Part shown: piece after piece, positions 1 to 7,613 of the stretch
Layout of the letters: every line of letters starts with the position of its first letter
Numbering within the stretch: position 1 is the stretch's first letter
NCBI RefSeq assembly: GCF_902506265.1
Contig: NZ_LR733556.1
Span: 124,001-188,000, forward strand
Source of the DNA: Flavobacterium sp. 9AF
GTDB taxonomy: Bacteria; Bacteroidota; Bacteroidia; Flavobacteriales; Flavobacteriaceae
Direction of reading: 5' to 3'
DNA length: 64,000 nt
Notes under the pieces: generated by a model
The model's database searches: none
What the model was told of the DNA's origin: nothing
What the model saw: the letters and a program-made list of their open reading frames with translations, nothing else
Made by a program: the position numbers and the translations under genes

Positions 1-1550
1 ATTCTATGAAACAATTGAGTAGAAATGAAAAAAATGAAGAACTAAACAATTATTGTCATTTTTTTAGAGGTGTTAGTTTTAAACAAAAGAAACTGTTTCT
101 AGAAAGTCTGAAAGAACTTAATTTGATTAATGAAAAATTTTACTTTAACTATAGTGTAATAATGCTTTTAGGAGAAGTAACTTTAGAATTAAAGGATTTC
201 AAAAAAGCGAATGATTATTTCAAGCAATTAGAAAATGTAGAAAATCTTGAATTTTATGGAATAAAAAAAAGTACCATACAGCATAATTTGGGGATTAGTT
301 ATATTCATTTAAAAGAATTTGAAAAAGCAGAAAATTATTTGCTTCAGAGTGCTGCCTTACAAGAAAGTGAAAAAGATACCCTCCTTTTAGTTGGGTCTTA
401 TGGTGATATTGCTAATTTATATTATGAACAATACAAAGATAATTTAGCAATTCCATATTTTATAAAAGCTTATGAACTAGCAAAAAACACAAAAGATTTT
501 AAACTTAAATTTCATACAGCAAATAATATGTCTGTTGTGGAAGAGAATAGAAAAAATCCCATAAAGGCTTTAGAGTATCGAAAAGAATTGGAAAAATGGA
601 AAGATTCTTTAAATGATCAAAATAAAATATGGGAAGTTGCACAATTGGAAAAACAATTCGCTGTCAAAGAAAAACAGAAAGAAGTTAGTTTGTTGCAAGC
701 AGAAAATAAAATAAAAAAGGCACAAAGAAACCTGTTTTTTTATTCTGCTTTAGCATTACTAGCATTACTTGGAACCGTAGTTTATTTTTATAAAGAAAAA
801 GTAAAAACAAATAGCATCATCTTGGCTCAAAAAGAAAATCTAAATGAGTTAAATGCTACTAAAGACAAATTGTTTTCTATTGTAAGTCACGATCTTAGGT
901 CGTCTGTAAATACGATGAAAACAAGTAATGCTAAACTGTTAGAAAAATTAGCGACAAAGGATTGGGATGAATTAGATACATTGCTTCATCAAAATAATAG
1001 TATTGCAAATAGCACTTACAACTTACTAGATAACTTGTTACATTGGGCCTTATTACAAACGAAACAATCTTATTTTGAAATTACTTCGCAAAGGTTGTTT
1101 TTTATAGTAGAACAAGTGGCTTATAATTACTTACCTTTAATGGAAGAAAAAAAGATTCATTTTAAGAATGAAGTTAGCAAAAAGGAAATTGTTTTAGTAG
1201 ACCAAGAATCATTAAAACTGATTTTAAGAAATTTTCTAGATAATGCTATTAAATTTTCAAATGAAAAAGGATTTATAAAAATTTATTCTGAAAGTAATGA
1301 TGAAGAAAATTGTTCTTTAATAATTGAAGATAATGGGATAGGCATGAGTGAAACAACAAGATTATCTCTTTTAAAAGAAACAACTCTGCTTTCCAAAAAA
1401 GAGAATGAAAAGAGTATCGGTACAGGTTTAGGTATGCAATTATGTAAATCTATGATTAGTAAAAATAAAGGGAAATTAGATATACAAAGCGAATTAGGAA
1501 AAGGAACAAAAATCATTGTATCTTTGCCCAAAAAGGAATCTAATGGATAA
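1..1550 (+). CDS. TPR-containing sensor histidine kinase (5' end probably outside window)
   Basis: Membrane sensor kinase of a two-component system. From the first ATG (position 6) 514 residues are visible: TPR-like helical repeats (about 50-200), a coiled-coil stretch (205-240), one membrane helix (243-262), a HisKA domain with the phospho-accepting His295 in SHDLR, and a HATPase domain with N box (Asn413 in LDNAIKF), G1 box (EDNGIGM, 441-447) and G2 box (GTGLGM, 472-477). Kinases of this Bacteroidota type normally start with a signal peptide and more TPRs. None is seen, and the frame is open to the left edge, so the true start is probably upstream. It overlaps the downstream regulator by 8 bases, which implies translational coupling. 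The TPRs would be the extracytoplasmic sensor; the ligand is unknown. Confidence 0.85.
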   Translation, partial: SMKQLSRNEKNEELNNYCHFFRGVSFKQKKLFLESLKELNLINEKFYFNYSVIMLLGEVTLELKDFKKANDYFKQLENVENLEFYGIKKSTIQHNLGISYIHLKEFEKAENYLLQSAALQESEKDTLLLVGSYGDIANLYYEQYKDNLAIPYFIKAYELAKNTKDFKLKFHTANNMSVVEENRKNPIKALEYRKELEKWKDSLNDQNKIWEVAQLEKQFAVKEKQKEVSLLQAENKIKKAQRNLFFYSALALLALLGTVVYFYKEKVKTNSIILAQKENLNELNATKDKLFSIVSHDLRSSVNTMKTSNAKLLEKLATKDWDELDTLLHQNNSIANSTYNLLDNLLHWALLQTKQSYFEITSQRLFFIVEQVAYNYLPLMEEKKIHFKNEVSKKEIVLVDQESLKLILRNFLDNAIKFSNEKGFIKIYSESNDEENCSLIIEDNGIGMSETTRLSLLKETTLLSKKENEKSIGTGLGMQLCKSMISKNKGKLDIQSELGKGTKIIVSLPKKESNG

Positions 1551-2289
1551 TATTAATGTGCTAATTATAGAAGATACACCTTCCGAAAGTGAAGCATTAA
1601 TTAAAGTATTAAATGCAAATAACTATAATATTGTAGGCGTTGCAACAAATCATAAAGAGGCTTTATCCATGTTTTATAGCACTAAAGTAGATATAGTAAT
1701 TATTGATATTTTTTTAAATGGTTCACCTGATGGAATTGCATTTGCAGAAACCATAAATGTGGTGCCTAACGCTTCTAAACCTTTTGTGTTTTTAACAAGT
1801 TCTTCCGATAGGCAAATATTTGAAAGAGCGAAACTAACAAAGCCTTTTAGCTATCTAATGAAACCTTTTAACGAGCTAGAGTTATTGTATGCTTTAGAAT
1901 TAGCAGTCGAAAAGTTTTACAATCAAACAGATGTTTTTCTTAGTGACGAAGAAAATACGGTTATTAGCGACGATTATTTGTTTATTAAAAAGGGGAAATC
2001 ATTAAAAAAAGTGCTAATTGATGATATTATTTATATTGAAGTTGAAGAGAAATATTGTAATATCATTACTGAAAATGAAAAATTCTTGATTTTAATTTCT
2101 CTAACAAAAATTCTTGAATTACTAGATGAAAATATTTTTGCGAGAACGCACAGAAACTTTATTGTCAATAGTAAAAAAATAACCGAATTTATTCCTGCAG
2201 ATAATCTTATAATTTTGTCTGGTGGTCATAGAGCTACATTAAGTGAAAAATACAGAGACATTATTAAGAATGTACGTACTTTAAAATAA
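1543..2289 (+). CDS. LytTR-family response regulator
   Basis: Response regulator paired with the upstream kinase. The receiver domain (1-120) has the acidic pocket (Glu10, Asp11), phospho-acceptor Asp55 in IIDIFLNG, Thr85 and Lys107 in LMKPF. The C-terminal LytTR DNA-binding domain (about 145-248) contains the typical IIYIEVEEKYCNI and ARTHRNFIVN segments. The start is placed at ATG 1543 because it gives a receiver domain of normal length and follows AAGGA at 1533; a longer frame from 1516 adds only nine residues overlapping the kinase. LytTR proteins bind direct repeats about two helical turns apart, and such a repeat lies at 4569-4608. Targets may therefore include the genes just downstream, which is an inference. 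Confidence 0.92.
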   Translation: MDNINVLIIEDTPSESEALIKVLNANNYNIVGVATNHKEALSMFYSTKVDIVIIDIFLNGSPDGIAFAETINVVPNASKPFVFLTSSSDRQIFERAKLTKPFSYLMKPFNELELLYALELAVEKFYNQTDVFLSDEENTVISDDYLFIKKGKSLKKVLIDDIIYIEVEEKYCNIITENEKFLILISLTKILELLDENIFARTHRNFIVNSKKITEFIPADNLIILSGGHRATLSEKYRDIIKNVRTLK

Positions 2290-2403
2290 TTTTATTTTTA
2301 TTCCTATTATTTACCACCTTATACCTATTTTTTTCTAAAGAGTTACTTTTGAATATATTTTTGATGGAGTAATTAAAATAACACTAACATCAAAATAAAC
2401 AAT

Positions 2404-3726
2404 ATGTCAACTTTAAAAGTAATTTTTAAAAACAATAGTGGATTATCTGATAAGCTAATTTCTATTGGATTTGTTTCTGGAAGCGCAACAGCTCCATTTA
2501 GTATAAGTTACCCAAGTTCAAATCCATTAGAACCTTTGGAACTTGAAATACAACCCTTAAATCAAGTAGCAGGAGAAGGAAATTGGTATTCTTTTGATAA
2601 ACTAAAAAATGGAGTTTCTATTGAGAATTTTAGCGGACGAATTTACATTTCTTATGGGCAAACATGGTCGGTTTTAAATCCAGGTTATGAACCTGCTCAA
2701 AATATTACGGATGTAAATTTCTTTCTTCGTTATGACAAAATGGAGTTAACATACAATGGAGACGCAACTGATGTAGCTGATTTAACTAGTATTGATTATT
2801 GGAGTATTCCTATGCAATTAGTAACTTTAAAAAATGGGGTTACGGTACAAACTGATAATGGAATAAACAATGGAGTTACTTCCCAAATGATTTACAATCA
2901 GTTAAATGCACTTACTGCTTCAACTCCATCTGGCTTGTCTAATGCTTTGCCAGCTCTAGTGCCAGGAAAATTTACTCAAAGCCCTACACAGCCAGGAACA
3001 GGTTTTGCTAGAATAATTGGCCCATCTTCTTATCCTCCTATTGGTGGTGTTCCAGTAATTCCATATCTACAATTTGACCATTATTTAAAGCATCTAATAA
3101 AAAATTTTGGAATAAATACCAAAGTAGGAGAGAAGATTTCTGGATTAGGTAATGGAGTTATCGCAACTATTTCGGGTCAATTTAATGGAGTTGGACCAAA
3201 CGTACCTGCCTCAGGGCCGCAAAGTGCTCAAGCTTATAATTTAACAGCTTCTATAGATGATATTGGAAATGTGACATTGTCTGGAACTGTTGGTGAGAAC
3301 ATCACAAAAATGGTTTATGAAAAACAAGATTTGCTAAATCCTGACGGTATTTATGGTGCTAATGCTGCTTTTTCTCTAAATGGAGCTGGTTCTCAAAATC
3401 CTGCTAACGATGTGTATGGATGGATTACAGGCGATTTATTAGCAGGATTTAACATTGGTGCTATAGCTTCAGAAACTACTATAAACGGAACTAAGGTAGG
3501 AGCTATGCCTAGTAGTACATGGTTTACAATATCTAATGCCCAATTATTTGGTAATTTACAGAGTAATTCTTCTCATTATAACCAGTATGCGGCAACTTTA
3601 CAGCCACTTTCTCAAGCGTATAACTTTGCTTATTCTGACCGTTTTTCACCTGTATTGGTTTCATTAAATCCTGCAACTATTGATACTTTAGAGATAGGAT
3701 TATTTAATGTAACAGAAAGCAACTAA
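2404..3726 (+). CDS. GH64-like (beta-1,3-glucanase/thaumatin-like fold) protein, no signal peptide
   Basis: The 440-residue protein resembles glycoside hydrolase family 64 beta-1,3-glucanases: an N-terminal beta-sandwich beginning KVIFKNNSG, the strand GRIYISYG (78-85), then YDKMELTYNG and SIDYWSIPMQL. Glu114 and Asp131 fit the family's catalytic acid pair, which lies about 16 residues apart in the Streptomyces enzyme. Gly/Asn/Pro-rich strands fill the C-terminal half. The protein starts directly at MSTLKV with no signal peptide or lipobox, which is odd for a glucanase; it could act inside the cell, leave by a non-Sec route, or be a non-catalytic relative. It lies between a LytTR two-component system and two small unknown genes. 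The fold call is from motif resemblance; activity is inferred. Confidence 0.6.
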   Translation: MSTLKVIFKNNSGLSDKLISIGFVSGSATAPFSISYPSSNPLEPLELEIQPLNQVAGEGNWYSFDKLKNGVSIENFSGRIYISYGQTWSVLNPGYEPAQNITDVNFFLRYDKMELTYNGDATDVADLTSIDYWSIPMQLVTLKNGVTVQTDNGINNGVTSQMIYNQLNALTASTPSGLSNALPALVPGKFTQSPTQPGTGFARIIGPSSYPPIGGVPVIPYLQFDHYLKHLIKNFGINTKVGEKISGLGNGVIATISGQFNGVGPNVPASGPQSAQAYNLTASIDDIGNVTLSGTVGENITKMVYEKQDLLNPDGIYGANAAFSLNGAGSQNPANDVYGWITGDLLAGFNIGAIASETTINGTKVGAMPSSTWFTISNAQLFGNLQSNSSHYNQYAATLQPLSQAYNFAYSDRFSPVLVSLNPATIDTLEIGLFNVTESN

Positions 3727-3921
3727 TTAATAGAAATAAAATAGTATAGACTTTCTTACATTAAAATCGAATTATGGTTTTATGCTATAGATTTCTTGTT
3801 TGGTGGTTAAAATTTGGGCACTTATGACTTTTTTTTATTTTTTGTTATAATTACAATCTAATTTTATGTAAAAGATTGATAATTAGTTATATATGTTAAT
3901 AAGAAAAAATATTTATAATAG

Positions 3922-4000
3922 AAGTGGAGTTCTGAAACCACTTTAATAAACGTGGAAGAATCTGAAAATCCTTATGAGTAAGAATAAACAAATAAATTTA
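3922..4000 (+). promoter_or_regulatory. Structured 5' leader, copy 1 (upstream of the 4006 gene)
   Basis: The leader aligns along its length with a second copy at 4674-4741. Hairpin A pairs AAGTGG (3922-3927) with CCACTT (3938-3943). Hairpin B pairs GGA (3954-3956) with TCC (3969-3971). Hairpin C pairs CTTA (3971-3974) with TAAG (3979-3982) around loop TGAG. Between copies, pairs in A and B change in a compensatory way, while the unpaired CTGAAAA and the block CCTTATGAGTAAG stay fixed. B and C share C3971, so they may compete. The element ends with AAACAAATAAA a few bases before the start codon. I cannot match it to a riboswitch class I know. It may be a cis-regulatory RNA or a translation enhancer. 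Confidence 0.55.
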
Positions 4001-4005
4001 AATAG

Positions 4006-4461
4006 ATGACAACAACAAACGTATTTCAGTTATCAGCATTGAGTCAAAATGATTTAGGTGCTACAGATGGGAGTAAAATATTTTGTACTATTACTAAAGT
4101 TACAAATGGAACTCTTAGAGCTGGGTCTTTTCCTGTTAATGAGGAAGTTCATTTGCCAACTCCTCCTGGTCAAAATGGTTCAGGACCAACTCCAACTTGG
4201 TTTTTAATACCAGATGAAGCTATTTCAGAAACTTCATTTGAATTACAAATTAATTGTCCAACCGATTCTAATTATCCAATAACAAAAATAACAGTTAATG
4301 CTTCAGATGTACAACAATGGGCAAAAATACCTTATAATGATAGAGATAATCAAATTTACCAAGAAGGTGAAAACGGAATTTTTGGTTTTGCTCAAGAAGG
4401 ACCTAACGGATTAATTTACACCATAACGGCAGGTGTTTTAAACCCACAATTGCAGGGTTAA
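4006..4461 (+). CDS. Hypothetical protein, leaderless, probably all-beta
   Basis: A 151-residue protein I do not recognise. It has no signal peptide, membrane helix or lipobox. Composition is rich in Thr, Asn, Gly and Pro with alternating hydrophobic strands (SKIFCTITKV, TSFELQIN, ITKITVNAS), suggesting a small beta-sandwich. Two cysteines occur (about 27 and 84). A rho-independent terminator follows at 4486, and its leader (3922-4000) is shared with the next gene, so both are probably controlled alike though transcribed as separate units. Neighbours are the GH64-like gene and another leaderless small protein. Function unknown. Confidence 0.75.
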   Translation: MTTTNVFQLSALSQNDLGATDGSKIFCTITKVTNGTLRAGSFPVNEEVHLPTPPGQNGSGPTPTWFLIPDEAISETSFELQINCPTDSNYPITKITVNASDVQQWAKIPYNDRDNQIYQEGENGIFGFAQEGPNGLIYTITAGVLNPQLQG

Positions 4462-4485
4462 TTTTGTTAAGCTTAATTATTTATA

Positions 4486-4518
4486 AGAGATTATCCTTTA
4501 TTGAATAATCTCTTTTTT
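4486..4518 (+). terminator. Rho-independent terminator after the 4006 gene
   Basis: AGAGATTAT (4486-4494) pairs perfectly with ATAATCTCT (4505-4513), followed by a T run. It separates the two leader-bearing genes into independent transcripts. Confidence 0.8.
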
Positions 4519-4568
4519 ATGATTAAATATTTTGTTGAAATGTAATTTATACTTAAGACCTTAACTAG

Positions 4569-4608
4569 GTATTTTTATTTGTAATTAAGTATTTGTACTT
4601 GTAAATAA
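4569..4608 (+). repeat. Tandem direct repeat, two 20-base units
   Basis: Two adjacent units, 4569-4588 and 4589-4608, start GTATTT and end TAA; by eye 17 of 20 positions agree. The array lies upstream of the leader at 4674-4741. A 20-base period puts the two copies on nearly the same helix face, as expected for a regulator bound as a direct-repeat dimer, and a LytTR regulator is encoded about 2.3 kb upstream. Function is inferred. Confidence 0.45.
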
Positions 4609-4673
4609 ATCAGTTATTTATACGCTATTCTTTTCGTTTTTTAGCAAGTAATTTTACCCCGTAATATTACAAA

Positions 4674-4741
4674 AGTGAAGTTCAGATATCACAATAAAAA
4701 ACGAGGCGCAACCTGAAAAGCCTTATGAGTAAGGAACAAAT
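4674..4741 (+). promoter_or_regulatory. Structured 5' leader, copy 2 (upstream of the 4754 gene)
   Basis: Second copy of the element at 3922-4000. Hairpin A pairs GTGA (4675-4678) with TCAC (4689-4692). Hairpin B pairs AGGC (4704-4707) with GCCT (4720-4723). Hairpin C pairs CCTTA (4721-4725) with TAAGG (4730-4734) around loop TGAG. B and C use the same CCT, so only one can form at a time, as in a two-state switch. CTGAAAA and CCTTATGAGTAAG are identical to copy 1. A perfect palindrome GTAATATTAC (4661-4670) lies just upstream and may belong to the promoter region. Confidence 0.55.
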
Positions 4742-4753
4742 AAAATATTAATC

Positions 4754-5098
4754 ATGGAAAAAGCAGAATTTACTTGGCAGTTAGAAGCCTATGAAAAACA
4801 AGGAAATTTATTTTTAAAATGGGGTACAAATGCTCCATTTAGAGCGCAACAAGGAAGGATTTATGTTTATAAAGGAGCCTTTCCTTCTAATCCTACAGAT
4901 AATGCTAAAACATGGAGTTGGGACAACGAACATCAACCAGAGTGGAATACAGGTTTGCCTTGGGGAACAGGTTGGAACTGTGCCTATGTGGCAGAAAAAC
5001 CTGCCAATGGACCTTATGTGTATTTTATTAAATTAACTACTTCAAAAGCAATGGGGCCAGATGTGGCAAGAATAGCTGAACCAAGTGAAGTAAATTAA
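4754..5098 (+). CDS. Hypothetical small leaderless protein, Trp-rich
   Basis: A 114-residue protein of unknown family. It has no signal peptide or membrane segment. It is rich in Trp, Gly and Asn, with motifs such as FLKWGTNAPF, RIYVYKGAFP, and PEWNTGLPWG followed by TGWNCAY. Short beta strands and exposed aromatics resemble small carbohydrate- or membrane-binding beta proteins, but no family can be named. Start ATG 4754 follows the conserved leader. A MITE-like inverted repeat begins five bases after the stop and probably supplies the transcript end. The shared leader ties it to the 4006 gene. Confidence 0.75.
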   Translation: MEKAEFTWQLEAYEKQGNLFLKWGTNAPFRAQQGRIYVYKGAFPSNPTDNAKTWSWDNEHQPEWNTGLPWGTGWNCAYVAEKPANGPYVYFIKLTTSKAMGPDVARIAEPSEVN

Positions 5099-5102
5099 TT
5101 TT

Positions 5103-5230
5103 AAAAAGGAGGTTGTCCTAAAAACCAATTTGTCATTCCGACGCAAGGAGGAATTTTATAATCAGTGTTATGTGATCTCTCCCTTTGGTCGAAATGACAA
5201 GAATACGGACTTTTTGGACAGCCTCCTTTT
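5103..5230. mobile_element. MITE-like inverted-repeat element
   Basis: Terminal inverted repeats AAAAGGAGGTTGTCC (5104-5118) and GGACAGCCTCCTTTT (5216-5230) match at 14 of 15 positions, flanking a second inverted pair (TGTCATTCCGAC at 5131 and GGTCGAAATGACA ending near 5199). The 128-base element has no coding capacity. The inner TGTCAT-TCGA words resemble the dispersed repeats inside the hsdS tails at 62601 and 63521. It sits between convergent genes and could fold into one long hairpin, so it may also terminate transcription. Confidence 0.6.
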
Positions 5231-5294
5231 ATGTTTAGTCTCTAATATTTATTATAAATTTTCATACGCTACCTTGAGAAAAAGCGTTAACTCT

Positions 5295-5755
5295 CTACTC
5301 TTTTAAGTACTTCATTGAATTTGTTTTCAAAACCTCATTCCGATTCCTAAGAAAATTAATCAAATGTCTTTTCAAAAACAAAACATCAAACAGTTTTCCA
5401 AAAAATCCAAATGGTGTTTCATACTGCAAAATATCTTGCATAATGGTAACCCATTTTTTTCTTCAAATAGATGTTGGTGCTTAAAACTCTTAAAATGACC
5501 TTTAACTTGTTCATCTACAAAATAAGTTGGAAAATCCATTTCTGAAATAACACTTTGATGCTGTATGTAAAATCCAAAGTGCTTGCTTTTCCAAGTTACG
5601 GTTTCTCCTTTTTCAATTAATCCAGAAATTCTCCCTGCAATCGCTTTCTCATGAGTTTGACTCGCTGATTGTTGATGCAAATCAATATTTCTTGTATTAT
5701 TAAACACCACTTCTATTGGTGCTTTTATTTCGGTTGTAAAATATAGGGTAGTCAT
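5295..5755 (-). pseudogene. SRPBCC-family protein gene with a 1-base frameshift
   Basis: SRPBCC (START/polyketide-cyclase-like) ligand-binding protein of about 152 residues. The frame from ATG 5755 reads through the family N-terminus (YFTTEIKAPIEVVFN) to EEKNG, then leaves the family and stops at 5372. From about 5450 the neighbouring frame continues with IMQDILQYETPFGFFGKLF, then a typical C-terminal helix, ending at TAG 5295. That is the expected SRPBCC C-terminus, so one base appears lost near 5447-5452 (GGGTTACCATT; family sense suggests Gly-Phe-Thr-Ile). It may be a real inactivating mutation or a sequencing error. It is the last gene of the minus-strand operon and its start overlaps the previous gene by 4 bases. 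Confidence 0.8.
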
Positions 5756-6705
5756 TTTTTGATTTCGCTTCTAGATTTAATAACTTTTAAGATATTGTTT
5801 TGAATGTCCTTCATGATCCAATTTCCCCAAATACGAGCATAAGAATTGAATGTAGTTTTCATTGAAAAGCTACTATATAAAATTAAATTGTATTGATTTT
5901 CTCCAATCTTTTTTAATTCATATGTTCCATTTAACATGTCAAAATATTCACCTCCTATTAAAATATGCTCGTCTAAAGTAGTGGATGGAATTTCGAAGGT
6001 ATTGGCTTTAATTTGAAACGTCATTAATTTTTGATCTTCATATTGTGTTACAGTTTCATTAAAAATTAAACCTCTTTCAAAAATTGCTCTTCTAAAGCCT
6101 CCTACTGCTAAAGTATCTAACTCTGCTTTTACAGGTTTTGGAAAACCCAATAAAGTAATTAATTGTGAATGATCTTCATTTTTATGTATTTCACGAACTG
6201 ATGTTACATTTTGCCAAATTGTTTCTGCATCACTAGTAATAACGATCGAAGTGTAAGTGGTATAAATTTCTGGTTTTGTTACAATACTATTTTCTAGGGG
6301 TCCTATTAAAAAGGGTAGTAAAACTAAAATAGAAATATTCACATTTTCATGTTTTTTAGATTTTCTAATTTTAAAATATCTTCCAACTCCTCCTCCTAAT
6401 GAGGAGAAAATAAAAAATAATGGTGAAATCATTAACCAGCAACCCCAACCTTCAAGTTCTATTAAAATAGTGATGGCGATTACGGCAAGAACAAGTAACC
6501 ACGGGGCAAACAGAGCATATCCTAATAATTTTGCTTGTTTTAAAGGAGATAAATAAACCATTAAGGCTCCTAAACCTGCTGGGACTGTCAAAAAGAAAGT
6601 CCAAGACATAACAGAAACAAAATCATCAAATATACTAGCTCCAAATAAGATTCTAATAAGAATTACAAATAGAATAGGGATAATTATAATTTTTATTTTT
6701 TTCAT
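5752..6705 (-). CDS. Membrane protein with C-terminal SRPBCC domain
   Basis: 317 residues. The N-terminal half has about five hydrophobic helices (4-25, 33-52, 60-80, 88-105, 123-143). The C-terminal half (about 150-300) is a soluble SRPBCC/polyketide-cyclase-like domain (SIVITSDAETIWQNVTSVREI, then GGFRRAIFERG), a fold that holds hydrophobic ligands. It overlaps the following SRPBCC gene (4 bases), so the two are probably co-translated. Upstream lies a 143-base structured repeat, so expression may be partly uncoupled from the genes before it. The ligand is unknown. Confidence 0.8.
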   Translation of the reverse strand: MKKIKIIIIPILFVILIRILFGASIFDDFVSVMSWTFFLTVPAGLGALMVYLSPLKQAKLLGYALFAPWLLVLAVIAITILIELEGWGCWLMISPLFFIFSSLGGGVGRYFKIRKSKKHENVNISILVLLPFLIGPLENSIVTKPEIYTTYTSIVITSDAETIWQNVTSVREIHKNEDHSQLITLLGFPKPVKAELDTLAVGGFRRAIFERGLIFNETVTQYEDQKLMTFQIKANTFEIPSTTLDEHILIGGEYFDMLNGTYELKKIGENQYNLILYSSFSMKTTFNSYARIWGNWIMKDIQNNILKVIKSRSEIKK

Positions 6706-6720
6706 TTTTTATATTTTTTT

Positions 6721-6861
6721 AGCCCTGACAGTAATGGAAAACCTTGAAACTACAAAAGCTATTTTTTCTTAGAATACAAGAGCGATTGAAAGAAGTTCCT
6801 TTTATGTTTTTGAAAAAAAGCTTTTGTAGGGAAAGCTTGTAATGGAAGGCAGGAATGGCTT
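6721..6861. repeat. Structured intergenic repeat with nested inverted repeats
   Basis: The spacer between two operon genes begins AGCCCTGACAG and ends GCAGGAATGGCT. Inside, CTACAAAAGCT (6750-6760) pairs perfectly with AGCTTTTGTAG (6819-6829), and TAATGG motifs recur at both ends. No reading frame is present. The layout (AGCC and GGCT ends, long internal stem) matches a dispersed repeat type I remember from Flavobacteriaceae, but family membership is from memory and unverified. It could be a MITE or an mRNA-processing or stability element inside the operon. Confidence 0.45.
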
Positions 6862-6871
6862 TAAATAATAA

Positions 6872-7258
6872 TTAACCTTTGATTACAAAAGATTCTACTT
6901 TATGACTTTCTGTAGCTTTTCTTTTTCCTCTAAAGAATAAGTACAAATTTAAAAACAACATAATTCCTAAATAAATTGAAAATCCTCCTATTTTTGAACT
7001 TAATTTCTCAATCAAAGATTGATAGGTATCTTCATATAAATTGATTTCTAATATTCGTAAGGCAAAACCTAAATTTAATAAATAGAAACCAGTTTCAAAT
7101 AATTTATTAGTAGCTAAAGCGATGTCTTCTCTCCCTTTAAAAATATCTAACATATATATTTTACTATTTTGAAAAAGTGTTTTTGAAACGTAATAAGTAA
7201 GAAATAACGCTACCGGTAAATAGATAGCATATCCGATTAAAATTTTTGAAGTATCCAT
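6872..7258 (-). CDS. Small integral membrane protein, paralogue of the 7269 gene
   Basis: 128 residues with about three membrane helices (7-25, 55-72, 90-110). It aligns over most of its length with its upstream neighbour: both start with IGY-IY, continue through a polar loop, then have a FY/YYL-NLG/NIG helix and an LF/LL-terminal helix, so they look like an old tandem duplication. No family is recognised. It lies 10 bases after its paralogue in an operon of SRPBCC, SDR and DCC proteins, which suggests a membrane partner for a lipid- or stress-related function (inference). Confidence 0.75.
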   Translation of the reverse strand: MDTSKILIGYAIYLPVALFLTYYVSKTLFQNSKIYMLDIFKGREDIALATNKLFETGFYLLNLGFALRILEINLYEDTYQSLIEKLSSKIGGFSIYLGIMLFLNLYLFFRGKRKATESHKVESFVIKG

Positions 7259-7268
7259 AATATGTGAT

Positions 7269-7613
7269 TTAAATTAATTTTCTAATGTATTTAGTAAGTA
7301 AAAAGATGTTTATATAATGCATGATGGCAATTGAGATAATTATTATAGCCGATTTTGATGCAATGATTTCAATTAAGTTTTTAAGTGTCTCTATCTTTTG
7401 CCAAGAAATTATCGTTCTTGCACAATAACCAATATTTGTTAAATAATACCCTATGAGCAACATCTTATTAATTTTATGACATAACTCTTGATGATTAGGA
7501 ATTAATTGGGAAACGTAAATATTTCCGTTGTCATAACATATTTTTCCCACTTTTATAATTATGAGAAAGGTGGTACTAAAATAGATAAGGTAACCAATGA
7601 TATTTAGATTCAT
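7269..7613 (-). CDS. Small integral membrane protein, paralogue of the 6872 gene
   Basis: 114 residues with about three membrane helices (4-22, 50-70, 86-108). It shares pattern and several identities with the next gene (IGYLIYF against IGYAIYL; IGYYLTNIGYCAR against TGFYLLNLGFALR). Its start overlaps the stop of the SDR gene (ATG 7613 and stop 7610), indicating translational coupling. No known domain is recognised. Confidence 0.75.
   Translation of the reverse strand: MNLNIIGYLIYFSTTFLIIIKVGKICYDNGNIYVSQLIPNHQELCHKINKMLLIGYYLTNIGYCARTIISWQKIETLKNLIEIIASKSAIIIISIAIMHYINIFLLTKYIRKLI

Noticed and set aside
1283..1531. Minus-strand reading frame inside the kinase gene
   Set aside because: Shadow of the HATPase coding sequence with no start context or family likeness. 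The same applies to the other opposite-strand frames inside menD, lon, nadC, nusB and katG.
3922..4741. Assigning the twin leaders to c-di-GMP, SAM, preQ1, guanidine or hammerhead RNA classes
   Set aside because: None of the core sequences I know for those classes is present; a partial likeness (GGCGCAA and AAAGCC words) to the c-di-GMP-I core does not extend to the required junction.
5372..5755. Intact 127-residue SRPBCC protein
   Set aside because: The last 35 residues are out of family frame; the neighbouring frame holds the true C-terminus, so it is annotated as frameshifted over 5295-5755.
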